A DNA stretch of 11,247 nucleotides from an uncultured Myxococcales bacterium. Its GTDB lineage: Bacteria > Myxococcota_A > Bradymonadia > UBA7976 > UBA1532. The stretch lies in the NCBI GenBank assembly GCA_937896275.1, contig CALBMW010000759.1:1-11247 (forward strand), given 5' to 3'. This document shows, piece after piece, positions 1 through 5,596 of this stretch; position 1 is the stretch's first letter, and every line of letters starts with the position of its first letter. A program made the position numbers and the translations under genes. The notes beneath the pieces were generated by a model that was not told where the DNA came from, searched no databases, and saw nothing but the letters and a program-made list of their open reading frames with translations.

Positions 1-118
1 GGGGCCGCGCGTCGAGGCCGCCGCCGGCGGGGCGGGTGCCATCGTCGCACCCCGCGAGCCCCCCGAGGCCGATCGCCAAGCCCAGGCTCGCGAGCGCCCG
101 CCCGACCGTCCTCGTCAT
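1..118 (-). CDS. Lipoprotein, N-terminal fragment (gene runs off left edge)
   Basis: Reading leftwards from the ATG at 118 to 116, the frame stays open to the edge and gives 39 residues beginning MTRTVGRALASLGLAIG. This is a lipoprotein signal peptide: basic N-terminus (R3, R7), a hydrophobic core, then the lipobox L-A-G-C with the acylated Cys at residue 24, followed by an acidic and then Gly/Pro-rich linker. A strong Shine-Dalgarno (GGAGGAGGG on the minus strand, about 123-131) lies a few bases upstream and supports this start. The mature protein should be anchored to the inner or outer membrane. Residue +2 after Cys is Asp, which retains lipoproteins in the inner membrane in E. coli, but that rule need not hold here. 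No functional domain is visible because only the leader is present. Confidence 0.72.
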   Translation of the reverse strand, partial: MTRTVGRALASLGLAIGLGGLAGCDDGTRPAGGGLDARP

Positions 119-348
119 CGGCCCCCTCCTCCGCTCCAAGCTACCGCGGCGAACGATACACGAGCCCGGCGGTCGGGCGCAGGCCGCGCTGTCCCACGGC
201 GCAGTGAGCCTCGCTCGCATGATAACTACGCGGGATAACGTCGGAAATTATTCGCGTCACGGACTCGGTTGGAAGAAAGATCGGTCCGGGCGTACTTTTT
301 ACTCAAGCAAATGACCTTCGGGTCGATGACGGAAGGGGGCGTGCAAGC
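119..348. promoter_or_regulatory. Divergent intergenic region with AT-richer core
   Basis: This 230-bp spacer separates the minus-strand lipoprotein gene from the plus-strand gene at 349. Its part from about 215 to 310 is clearly less GC-rich than anything around it, as expected for promoters. GATAAC occurs twice (221-226 and 234-239). For the rightward gene a possible sigma-70 pair is TTGGAA (269-274), 18 bases, TACTTT (293-298); both boxes are imperfect. No convincing box pair was found for the leftward gene. No conserved RNA gene is recognisable. Confidence 0.4.
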
Positions 349-1746
349 ATGCCCGTCGGAGTGGTCAGTCTAGCCGGTGCGCACAACTTCGCGACGGAGT
401 TGCGCCCGACCCTCCAGCCGACGGAGCGGGGCGGCCCAGCTGCCGCGTCCCCACAGGCGATCGCCGACCCGGCCAACAGCGACGGCGTCCCGGCCACCAC
501 CCCCTCTCAGCGTGACGGCAACTCCGAGCAGAGCACGGGCGGCGATCCCGGTCGCCGCAACGAGCAGGCGCTCGCCCAGCGCCGGGGCGCGGCCGATGCG
601 CGCACGGGCGACTTCGTCCGGTTGTCCTCGTCCGGGCCCGGAGCGGCTGCGACGGCTGCGACGGCTTCGGCCGGCCGGCCGGTGCGCACGAGCGGCGTCT
701 ATCGGCCCACGCGGGCGCCCAGCGAGCCCGAGCCCTCGACCGAACGACCGACGCCTGCCGCAGAAGAGGCCGAGGCCCCGCGGCCGCGCGACCTCGATCG
801 CACCGATTTGCGGACGACGCGCGTGGACGACGCGATCCACAGCGCGCGAACGGCCGAACGGGCCACCGCGGCGGAAGAGCGCGCGCAGGTGGTCGACCGG
901 CGGGCCACGGACTCCGCGGTCCGCCTCGGCGGCGTCCAGATCGGCATCATCGACACCGACGAGCCCCGTCAGCCCACGCGTGTGCAGGTCGATCCGGCGG
1001 CGTCCCAGGCCGGGCGGCTCGAGGAGCCCGCGCGCGGCGCGTCGACGAACGTGACGGGCGATGCCGACCAGGGTCGGCTCGCAGGGCCGGCTGGACAGCC
1101 CGCGCCGCGCGCCGCAGAGACCGACCGACCGGGTCCGGGCCAGCGCGGAGACAGCGACGGCCGTGCGATCGCGGGGCAGGCCGCCGAGCCACGCGCCACG
1201 GATCGCGCCGCCGACCGTCCCGCCGCCGACCGTCCCGCCGCCGACCGTCCCGTCGCCGACCGTCCCGAGGCCGCCGCGACCCAGCCGCGCGAGGCGCGGC
1301 GAGCGCCCGAGCGCACGAACGACGGAGAGCGCGCCGCCGAACAGCTGACCGATCCGGTGGCCCGCGATCACGCCCAGGCCGAGGCCGAAGCCGAGGCGGC
1401 CACGCAACGAGCCGATCAGCTGCGGGACGACTCCAAGGTCGACCAGGATCGCCAGCGGGCCCGGGAGACGGAGCAGGACGATCGCGCCCGCCGCGAGCAG
1501 TCCCGCGTGCTCGAGCAGCAACGCGCCGACGCCGATGAGGCCTCGGCCGAGCGGCAGCGCCTGCGCGAGGACGCTCGCTCGGCGTCGCAGGCGCGCCAGC
1601 GGCAGCTGCAGCAGCGCGTCGAGGACGACAAGATTCTCCGCGAGGACATCCGCCGCTCCGCGCTGGCTCAGCAAGCAGACGCGGAACGTCCGAGCCGCTT
1701 CCCCTCCCTTCGGGAGCGCCAGGCCCAGCAGGCTGCCAACGGCTGA
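349..1746 (+). CDS. Orphan disordered protein with charged coiled-coil C-terminus
   Basis: I do not recognise a family. The 465-residue product is strongly hydrophilic. Residues 1-20 are the only mildly hydrophobic part. Residues about 100-150 are rich in Pro, Thr and Glu. Residues 287-306 are four copies of a five-residue repeat (A/V)ADRP. From about residue 340 to 450 the chain is Glu/Arg/Gln/Asp/Ala-rich without Pro, as in a long helix or coiled coil, ending in a short tail near RFPSLRERQ. A short less charged island (VRLGGVQIGIIDTDE, about residues 191-205) is the best candidate for a folded or binding motif. There is no signal peptide, transmembrane segment or Cys. The ATG at 349 follows GGAAGGGGG at about 331-339. 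G/C-rich third codon positions favour this strand over the long antisense frame. It could be a scaffold, a length-control protein or a surface-appendage partner, but nothing in the sequence proves any of these. Confidence 0.7.
   Translation: MPVGVVSLAGAHNFATELRPTLQPTERGGPAAASPQAIADPANSDGVPATTPSQRDGNSEQSTGGDPGRRNEQALAQRRGAADARTGDFVRLSSSGPGAAATAATASAGRPVRTSGVYRPTRAPSEPEPSTERPTPAAEEAEAPRPRDLDRTDLRTTRVDDAIHSARTAERATAAEERAQVVDRRATDSAVRLGGVQIGIIDTDEPRQPTRVQVDPAASQAGRLEEPARGASTNVTGDADQGRLAGPAGQPAPRAAETDRPGPGQRGDSDGRAIAGQAAEPRATDRAADRPAADRPAADRPVADRPEAAATQPREARRAPERTNDGERAAEQLTDPVARDHAQAEAEAEAATQRADQLRDDSKVDQDRQRARETEQDDRARREQSRVLEQQRADADEASAERQRLREDARSASQARQRQLQQRVEDDKILREDIRRSALAQQADAERPSRFPSLRERQAQQAANG
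1207..1266 (+). repeat. Four tandem 15-bp units inside the coiled-coil protein gene
   Basis: The unit gccgccgaccgtccc is repeated at 1207, 1222 and 1237 without change, and at 1252 with one substitution (gtc for the first gcc). The length is a multiple of three, so copy-number change keeps the frame and only adds or removes AADRP pentapeptides (residues 287-306). This looks like a minisatellite expanded by slippage or unequal recombination. Confidence 0.92.
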
Positions 1747-1748
1747 TC

Positions 1749-1768
1749 CGCTTCGTTTTTACGGAGCG
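1749..1768 (+). terminator. Possible short terminator hairpin after the coiled-coil gene
   Basis: Three bases after the stop codon, CGCTTCG (1749-1755) can pair with CGGAGCG (1762-1768) as a 7-bp stem with one G-U pair, closing a TTTTTA loop. No T-tract follows the stem, so it is not a canonical intrinsic terminator; it could stabilise the mRNA 3' end or assist another termination mode. Confidence 0.3.
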
Positions 1769-1817
1769 CGATCTGCGGGCCCTTCACCAAGTCGTCAGCC
1801 GTCCGCAAGGTCTGGGT

Positions 1818-1869
1818 GATCCTCGGCCAAACGGTGACCGGCCGCGCGCACCTGGCTGACGCGAGGATC
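1818..1869. other. Nested imperfect stem-loop between convergent genes
   Basis: GATCCTCG (1818-1825) is perfectly complementary to CGAGGATC (1862-1869). Inside, GCCA (1826-1829) pairs with TGGC (1853-1856) and GGTG (1833-1836) with CACC (1849-1852), leaving bulges of 5 and 3 bases. In total 16 base pairs form within 52 bases. Its place between two convergent 3' ends suits a bidirectional termination or mRNA-protecting structure. No T-tract flanks it. Confidence 0.4.
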
Positions 1870-1920
1870 GGCGGCCTATCGGCAGGCGATCCGGCGGCGC
1901 TGATCTTCCCGACGCCGAGT

Positions 1921-1967
1921 GCCCGACTGCCCGACTGCCCGACTGCCCGACTGCCCGACGGCCGACT
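1921..1967. repeat. 8-bp tandem repeat (gcccgact)n, about 5 copies
   Basis: Four exact copies of gcccgact run from 1921 to 1952, followed by gcccgacg (1953-1960) and a shortened gccgact (1961-1967). It lies in the convergent spacer, 20 bp beyond the 3' end of the CBS gene, so it is non-coding. The unit is too short and has no spacers, so it is not a CRISPR array. It is a microsatellite-type tract likely to vary in copy number. Confidence 0.93.
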
Positions 1968-1987
1968 GCGCCGCGGGCCGGCGGCCA

Positions 1988-2479
1988 TCAATCGGGAGGC
2001 TTGGTCCAGAGACGCGCCTCATCCACCTCCGCCAGCGTCGCCCAGGCCTCTGGGAGAAGCTCACTGGCGCGGTCGAGCACCCGCTGGGCCAGCGCCAGGA
2101 AGTCGGCCTCGGTCACGATGCCGACCAGGCGATCCTCGCCGTCGACGACGGGCAGGCATCCGTGACGATGACTGCGCATCTGCCCGAGAGCCGCGCGCAG
2201 ATCGGTGTCGACGGTCGTGGTCTCGACGTTGCGTCGCATGATGTCCCGGACTGGAACGGTCGTCTTGAAGTGGTCGTGCTGATCGGCGCTCGGTTCCGCC
2301 AAGGGGGACAACGAGGCAGCCAGGAGGTCGCGATGGGTCACCAGACCCACCAGCCGCCCGTCGCGCACGACGGGCAGATGGCGAATGTGCAGCACCGCCA
2401 TGAGACCCTCGGCCAACTCCAGATCGGCGCGCTCGTCGAGCGTCTGGACCCGCCAACTCATGATGTCTCGCACACGCAC
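1988..2479 (-). CDS. Two-CBS-domain protein
   Basis: The 163-residue product is a stand-alone pair of CBS domains and little else. CBS1 spans about residues 2-56 (VRDIMS at its start, then LPVVRDGRLVGLVTHRDLL). CBS2 spans about 76-135 (VRDIMRRNV at its start, LPVVDGEDRLVGIVTEADFL at its end). Each carries the G-(L/I)-V-T-x-x-D pattern that in this family contacts the ribose of adenine nucleotides, so ligand sensing (AMP, ATP, SAM or similar) is likely. The protein has no signal peptide or membrane segment and should be cytoplasmic, possibly acting on a partner encoded elsewhere. The start is GTG at 2479, supported by GAGGAG (2488-2493) with an 8-base gap. The gene follows the TlpA-like gene by 34 bp on the same strand. 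TATGAT (minus strand, 2503-2508) could be a -10 box of its own, but no good -35 is present. Confidence 0.93.
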   Translation of the reverse strand: MRVRDIMSWRVQTLDERADLELAEGLMAVLHIRHLPVVRDGRLVGLVTHRDLLAASLSPLAEPSADQHDHFKTTVPVRDIMRRNVETTTVDTDLRAALGQMRSHRHGCLPVVDGEDRLVGIVTEADFLALAQRVLDRASELLPEAWATLAEVDEARLWTKPPD

Positions 2480-2513
2480 GTCGTCGACTCCTCGGGGCGC
2501 GGATCATAGCAGG

Positions 2514-3137
2514 TCAGTGTGGCGTCGGGACCGGGCTGATCGTCTTCGAGTCCGCCGTCGGTGAAGCCCCCTCGGACTCCACGGTCGGCGCGAGCGATGG
2601 ACGCGGCAGGGCATCCAGCAGACGATCCACGTAGTCCGAGCCCTCGCGTCCCACGATGCGTCGCACCGCGCCGGCCGGACCGAGCACGAAGGTTCGAGGC
2701 AGTCGTGACTTTCGGGCGCCGTCCTTGGCGCGAAGCTCGACCCCGAAGGCGAAGGCCACCGCGCCATAGCGGTCGTACAGGGTGGGGGCCCAGGCGAGCT
2801 CGCGGGCTGCGAGCCAGGGCGCGCCGACGGCGGCGGCCTCACCGTAATCCACCAGCACCACGTTCAGGCCGGCCGCCTCCAGCCGCGTGCGCGCCGCGGC
2901 GATGCGTCGCAGGCCCGCCTCGCATGGGCCGCACCATGTCGCGAAGAACACCAGCACGTGGGCGCGGGCGTCCTTGTGGTCGAGCAGGTGGGTGCGGTTG
3001 AACACACGGTCGTCGGCGGTCCAGCCGGCGAACCACGGGGCCGGTGCGCCGAGCTTCAGCCCGCCGTCGGAGGCAGGCAGCAGCTCGCTCGACGCCGCCG
3101 GCGCCCCCAGCAGCAGGACGATCAGGAGCGCGATCAC
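2514..3137 (-). CDS. TlpA/ResA-like thioredoxin-fold protein, exported
   Basis: The 207-residue protein starts with a short N-terminal hydrophobic segment (residues 2-15, almost all Ile/Leu/Val/Ala) ending in a small-residue-rich stretch, so it is probably a signal peptide or anchor delivering it to the periplasm. The thioredoxin fold follows, with the active site W68-C69-G-P-C72 after a hydrophobic strand (VLVFFAT) and the cis-proline region at S-R-L-P147-R-T-F-V-L. This matches AhpC/TSA-Redoxin members of the TlpA/ResA group, which reduce disulfides in the envelope, for example in cytochrome c maturation or reductive repair. The last 30 or so residues are Pro/Ser/Thr-rich. GTG at 3137 overlaps the upstream stop (GTGA), so I reject the longer in-frame extension, which is basic, Arg/Gly-rich and antisense-like. 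The upstream partner is a Cys-containing lipoprotein, a possible but unproven client. Confidence 0.88.
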   Translation of the reverse strand: MIALLIVLLLGAPAASSELLPASDGGLKLGAPAPWFAGWTADDRVFNRTHLLDHKDARAHVLVFFATWCGPCEAGLRRIAAARTRLEAAGLNVVLVDYGEAAAVGAPWLAARELAWAPTLYDRYGAVAFAFGVELRAKDGARKSRLPRTFVLGPAGAVRRIVGREGSDYVDRLLDALPRPSLAPTVESEGASPTADSKTISPVPTPH

Positions 3138-4123
3138 GGGATCGGCACGGCCGAGCGAAGGCCCGCTGCCAGGGTGGGCTGGAGCGCCTCCGCGGTGAGC
3201 CGGTCGGCCAGCGCCGCGCGCGCGTCGGCCTCGGCGCGGGGTCGCACGGCCACCAGGCGCGCCGAGCCGAACTCGACGGTGGCCACGGCCTCGCCGGCGC
3301 ACGGGCTCATGACGGCGTTGAGGTCGAGACGGCAGCGCGGCCCCAGCGCCGAGCGATCGCAGGCGACCTGCGCCGTGGGCACCAGATGCCACGCGCCGTC
3401 GCACGTGTCACTGGGGCTGGCGTCGAGGCCCAGGCCCGCGAGCGCGCCCACCAACGCGCCCTGCAGCCGGTCGGCCAACGCGTCGTCGTCGAGGGCTGCC
3501 CGGTCGACGGTCACCCGCAAGGCTGCCAGACGCTGGCCCCGCTGGCCCTCGAGGCCCGTCATGCGGTCGCGATCGCCCGTCGCGGGGCCGTAGGCTCGGC
3601 GCGCGACCGCCTCGATCTGGTACGCGAGCGGGCCGAGCACGGCGAAGGCGCCCTCGGCCGTGCGGAGATCGTGGGTGAAGCCGGGCAGGTCGTCGCTCGA
3701 TCGGGCGTGGGCCGAGCCCGCGGCCTCCCGAAATCGTGGCGCCACGCGCTCGTAGTCCAAGGCGAGCGCGTCGGCGGCCTCGTCGCGCGAGAGGACCGCG
3801 AGCGCCACGCAGCGGCCGCGGTCGCAGTCGGCGTCGACCACCCGGATCAGCTCGGCCCGGTCGAAGCCGGTCTCGGTGACCACCCGCTGGTGAGCGTCGG
3901 CGCCGGCCTCGGTGATGTCGACCTGCAACGTCGCCGTCAGGCTGGACCGGACCGCCGCGGAGACGCCGGCGCGGGCCTGCTGCTCCGCGCTGGAGGCCGT
4001 GTCGCCGTGGCCCTCGAAGACGACGAACCGGCTGGCGGGGTAGCGCGCCGCGACGGGGGGGGGCGCGGGCGCCGCGCCGCACCCGACGGTGCAGGCGACG
4101 ACGAGTGGGAGAGTGGCGCGCAT
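3134..4123 (-). CDS. LPP20-like lipoprotein
   Basis: The product has 329 residues from the ATG at 4123. The N-terminus is a short lipoprotein-type leader (MRATLPLVVACTVGC) with possible acylated Cys at residue 11 (V-V-A-C) or 15 (T-V-G-C), then an Ala/Pro linker. Residues about 28-140 resemble the LPP20 family: an aromatic strand, then G-H-G-D, then a long Ala/Gln/Glu-rich helix (ASSAEQQARAGVSAAVRSSL), as in secreted or outer-membrane lipoproteins of unknown function. The C-terminal half has an alternating strand/helix pattern and two Cys pairs (D-C-D-R-G-R-C; and Cys at D-T-C-D, V-A-C-D, P-R-C-R, S-P-C-A) that could form disulfides, which fits the neighbouring thioredoxin-fold gene. The frame stays open upstream to 4777, but that part is antisense to the TetR gene and is excluded. 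A 9-C tract lies just after the leader. Confidence 0.8.
   Translation of the reverse strand: MRATLPLVVACTVGCGAAPAPPPVAARYPASRFVVFEGHGDTASSAEQQARAGVSAAVRSSLTATLQVDITEAGADAHQRVVTETGFDRAELIRVVDADCDRGRCVALAVLSRDEAADALALDYERVAPRFREAAGSAHARSSDDLPGFTHDLRTAEGAFAVLGPLAYQIEAVARRAYGPATGDRDRMTGLEGQRGQRLAALRVTVDRAALDDDALADRLQGALVGALAGLGLDASPSDTCDGAWHLVPTAQVACDRSALGPRCRLDLNAVMSPCAGEAVATVEFGSARLVAVRPRAEADARAALADRLTAEALQPTLAAGLRSAVPIP
4055..4063. repeat. Homopolymer of nine G/C in the LPP20-like gene
   Basis: Nine consecutive G on the plus strand are nine C on the coding strand and encode Pro21-Pro22-Pro23, immediately after the lipoprotein leader. The reading frame is intact with nine. A one-base slip would stop the protein being made beyond its leader. 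It may be a slippage-prone (phase-variable) site or merely a sequencing weak point. Confidence 0.9.
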
Positions 4124-4164
4124 GGGCCCAGGGTAGCAGCGCCCGCGGCGGGATGCGCGGCGCG

Positions 4165-4193
4165 TTGACAGCCCACGGTCGGCGACGTATCTC
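4165..4193 (+). promoter_or_regulatory. Sigma-70-type promoter of the TetR operon
   Basis: TTGACA (4165-4170) is a perfect -35 box. Exactly 17 bases later lies TATCTC (4188-4193), a weak -10 box. A transcript would begin at about 4200, inside the palindrome at 4197-4212, leaving a leader of some 35 bases before the GTG at 4235. The weak -10 is compatible with a tightly controlled promoter. Confidence 0.6.
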
Positions 4194-4196
4194 TTT

Positions 4197-4212
4197 GACC
4201 GACTGGTCGGTC
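4197..4212. promoter_or_regulatory. TetR-family operator palindrome
   Basis: GACCGAC (4197-4203) and GTCGGTC (4206-4212) are perfect inverted 7-bp arms separated by TG, flanked by TTT and GAAA. Operators of this ACCGACnnGTCGGT type are typical of TetR-family repressors. The site lies just downstream of the -10 box and covers the expected start of transcription, 22 bp before the tetR-like gene, so autorepression of the whole operon is the direct reading. It is 73 bp from the divergent LPP20-like start and may also influence that gene. Confidence 0.82.
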
Positions 4213-4234
4213 GAAAAAACTGGAGAACCGCGGC

Positions 4235-4855
4235 GTGTCTCCCAAGGTGGTCGATCGAGAGGCGAAGAAGGCAGCGTTGGTTGCCGCAGCGCAGCGCGTT
4301 TTCGCGGCGCGCGGCTACGCGGCCACGCGCATCGCCGATGTCGCCACCGAGGCCGGCGTCGGCAAGGGCACCGTCTACGAGTACTTCGGCAGCAAGCAGG
4401 CGCTGTTCCTGGGGGTGGTGACCGCCGTGCTCGAGGGCTTCGCGCTCGGGGCCCACGAGGCCGCCGAGACGCCTACGAGCGCACACGAGGCGCTCGGTGC
4501 CCTGATCGACGCCGCCTTCTCCCACGAGTCCGAGTTCGAGCAGATCTTCCCGCTGCTGCTCGAGTGCTGGCAGGCCAGCAGCCGCGCCGACGAGCGCGAC
4601 CTCGTGCGCGGTTGGTTCGCGGACACCTACCGGCACTTCGCCGACGGCACGGCCGACCTCCTGCGCGCCGGGATCGCGCGCGGCGAAGTACGCGCCGACG
4701 TCGACGCCGACGCCGCGGCGGCGGTCATCGGCGCCGTGCTCGACGGGCTGTTCCTGCAGCAATGGTTTGGGCTGCACGCCAGCGTCGCCTCGCTGGCCCG
4801 TCGGTTCCTCGACGACTTCTTCCGCGGCATCGCCGCGCCCGGAGGTGCAGCATGA
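4235..4855 (+). CDS. TetR/AcrR-family transcriptional repressor
   Basis: The 206-residue product has the length and layout of the family. The N-terminal DNA-binding domain covers about residues 8-56: helix 1 (AALVAAAQRVFAARGY), the helix-turn-helix at about 32-51 (T-R-I-A-D-V-A-T-E-A-G-V-G-K-G-T-V-Y-E-Y-F), and the S-K-Q-A-L-F start of helix 4. The remainder is an all-helical ligand and dimer domain whose effector cannot be read from sequence. The start is GTG at 4235, with GGAG at 4222-4225 nine bases upstream. The operator at 4197-4212 makes it very probably the local repressor, released by a small hydrophobic ligand or lipid precursor as is common in the family. Its TGA overlaps the ATG of the next gene (ATGA), so regulator and transport genes share one mRNA. 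Confidence 0.96.
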   Translation: MSPKVVDREAKKAALVAAAQRVFAARGYAATRIADVATEAGVGKGTVYEYFGSKQALFLGVVTAVLEGFALGAHEAAETPTSAHEALGALIDAAFSHESEFEQIFPLLLECWQASSRADERDLVRGWFADTYRHFADGTADLLRAGIARGEVRADVDADAAAAVIGAVLDGLFLQQWFGLHASVASLARRFLDDFFRGIAAPGGAA

Positions 4856-5592
4856 TCCGCTGGCTCGCGATCCTTGCGATCGCCGCGATGGCCGCCTCCG
4901 CCGCGCACGCGGCCCCCGATCCCGTGGCGCTGAGCCACAAGATGGACACCTTGTGGCGCGCCGAGTCGAGCCGGGCCACCGTCACGATGCGCGTGGTGAC
5001 CCCCGACTACGCGCGGTCGCTGAGCCTGGACGTCTGGTCGGAGGGGCGCGAGCACACCCTCATCCGCATCACCGCCCCCCGCAAAGAGGCAGGTATCTCC
5101 ACGCTCAAGCGGGGCACCGAGATGTGGAACTACCTGCCCAAGATCAGGAAGACCATCCGAATCCCGCCCTCGATGATGATGGGATCGTGGATGGGCAGCG
5201 ATCTGACCAACGACGATCTGGTGCGCGACAGCCTCTGGGAGGAGGACTACACGGTGGTCCTCGCCCCCACGTCACCGCCGGGCCAGGTGTGCTTGGACTA
5301 CAGCCCCAAGCCCGACGCGCCCGTCACCTGGAGCAAGGTCACCACGTGCTTCGAAGCGAACACGGAGTTGCCGCTGGGGCAGGTCTTCTTCGACGAGAAG
5401 GGGCGCGCCGCGCGCCGCATCGAGTTCGGCGCGCCGCGCGAGATCGGCGGACGTACCGTGCCGACGCGCTTGTCCGTGGTGCCCCTGCTCGAGACGGGGC
5501 GCCGAACCGAGTTCACCTACGAGTCCCTGGAGTTCGGCGTCAAACACCCGCCCGATACTTTCTCGATCGGGCGGCTGGAGCGCGGGCGGTGA
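4852..5592 (+). CDS. LolA-like periplasmic carrier (outer membrane lipoprotein-sorting family)
   Basis: The 246-residue protein has a clear Sec signal peptide (M-I-R-W, Ala/Ile-rich core, A-H-A cut after about residue 20). The mature part looks like the LolA_like/PF17131 'outer membrane lipoprotein-sorting protein' group, an incomplete beta-barrel with a hydrophobic pocket. Typical features are an early helix (LSHKMDTLWRAES), successive strands, and the conserved block M-W-N-Y-L-P-K-x-R-K followed by T-I-R-I-P-P, then the Met-rich M-M-M-G-S-W-M-G-S-D-L-T-N-D-D-L (about residues 91-124). A single Cys pair (V-C-L-D and T-C-F-E) is present. It should carry a lipid or acylated cargo across the periplasm. 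The ATG at 4852 overlaps the TetR stop and has GGAGGTG at 4841-4847. Its neighbours, two permeases, an ATPase and a barrel, supply the other steps of such a route. Confidence 0.9.
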   Translation: MIRWLAILAIAAMAASAAHAAPDPVALSHKMDTLWRAESSRATVTMRVVTPDYARSLSLDVWSEGREHTLIRITAPRKEAGISTLKRGTEMWNYLPKIRKTIRIPPSMMMGSWMGSDLTNDDLVRDSLWEEDYTVVLAPTSPPGQVCLDYSPKPDAPVTWSKVTTCFEANTELPLGQVFFDEKGRAARRIEFGAPREIGGRTVPTRLSVVPLLETGRRTEFTYESLEFGVKHPPDTFSIGRLERGR

Positions 5593-5596
5593 GGTG

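Larger units (their letters stand above)
1747..1987. other. Convergent intergenic region
   Basis: This 241-bp spacer lies between the 3' ends of the plus-strand gene ending at 1746 and the minus-strand CBS gene ending at 1988. It holds a small hairpin next to the first stop codon, a larger nested stem-loop (1818-1869) and an 8-bp tandem repeat (1921-1967), each listed separately. I see no gene in it. A plus-strand frame crossing this region continues only as antisense to the CBS gene. Confidence 0.7.

Noticed and set aside
36..314. Small plus-strand frame of 92 codons at the left edge
   Set aside because: It overlaps the minus-strand lipoprotein leader and its Shine-Dalgarno and has no ribosome site or domain of its own.
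370..1674. Long minus-strand frame (434 codons) opposite the coiled-coil protein gene
   Set aside because: It is a Leu/Gly/Arg-rich mirror of the plus-strand codons with no domain or Shine-Dalgarno. Third-position G/C bias and the AT-rich promoter region favour the plus-strand gene.
1921..1967. CRISPR array
   Set aside because: The units are 8 bp and directly adjacent, without spacers, and no cas gene is present.
1919..2509. Plus-strand frame over the tandem repeat and CBS gene
   Set aside because: Its start lies in the microsatellite and the rest is antisense to a clear two-CBS-domain protein.
3044..4168. Plus-strand frames opposite the LPP20-like gene
   Set aside because: Arg/Gly/Ala-rich antisense translation, whereas the minus strand has a lipoprotein leader and a stop/start overlap with the TlpA-like gene.
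4124..4777. Possible N-terminal extension of the LPP20-like protein to 4777
   Set aside because: The extension is antisense to the TetR gene and crosses the operator and promoter. The ATG at 4123 directly starts a lipoprotein leader.
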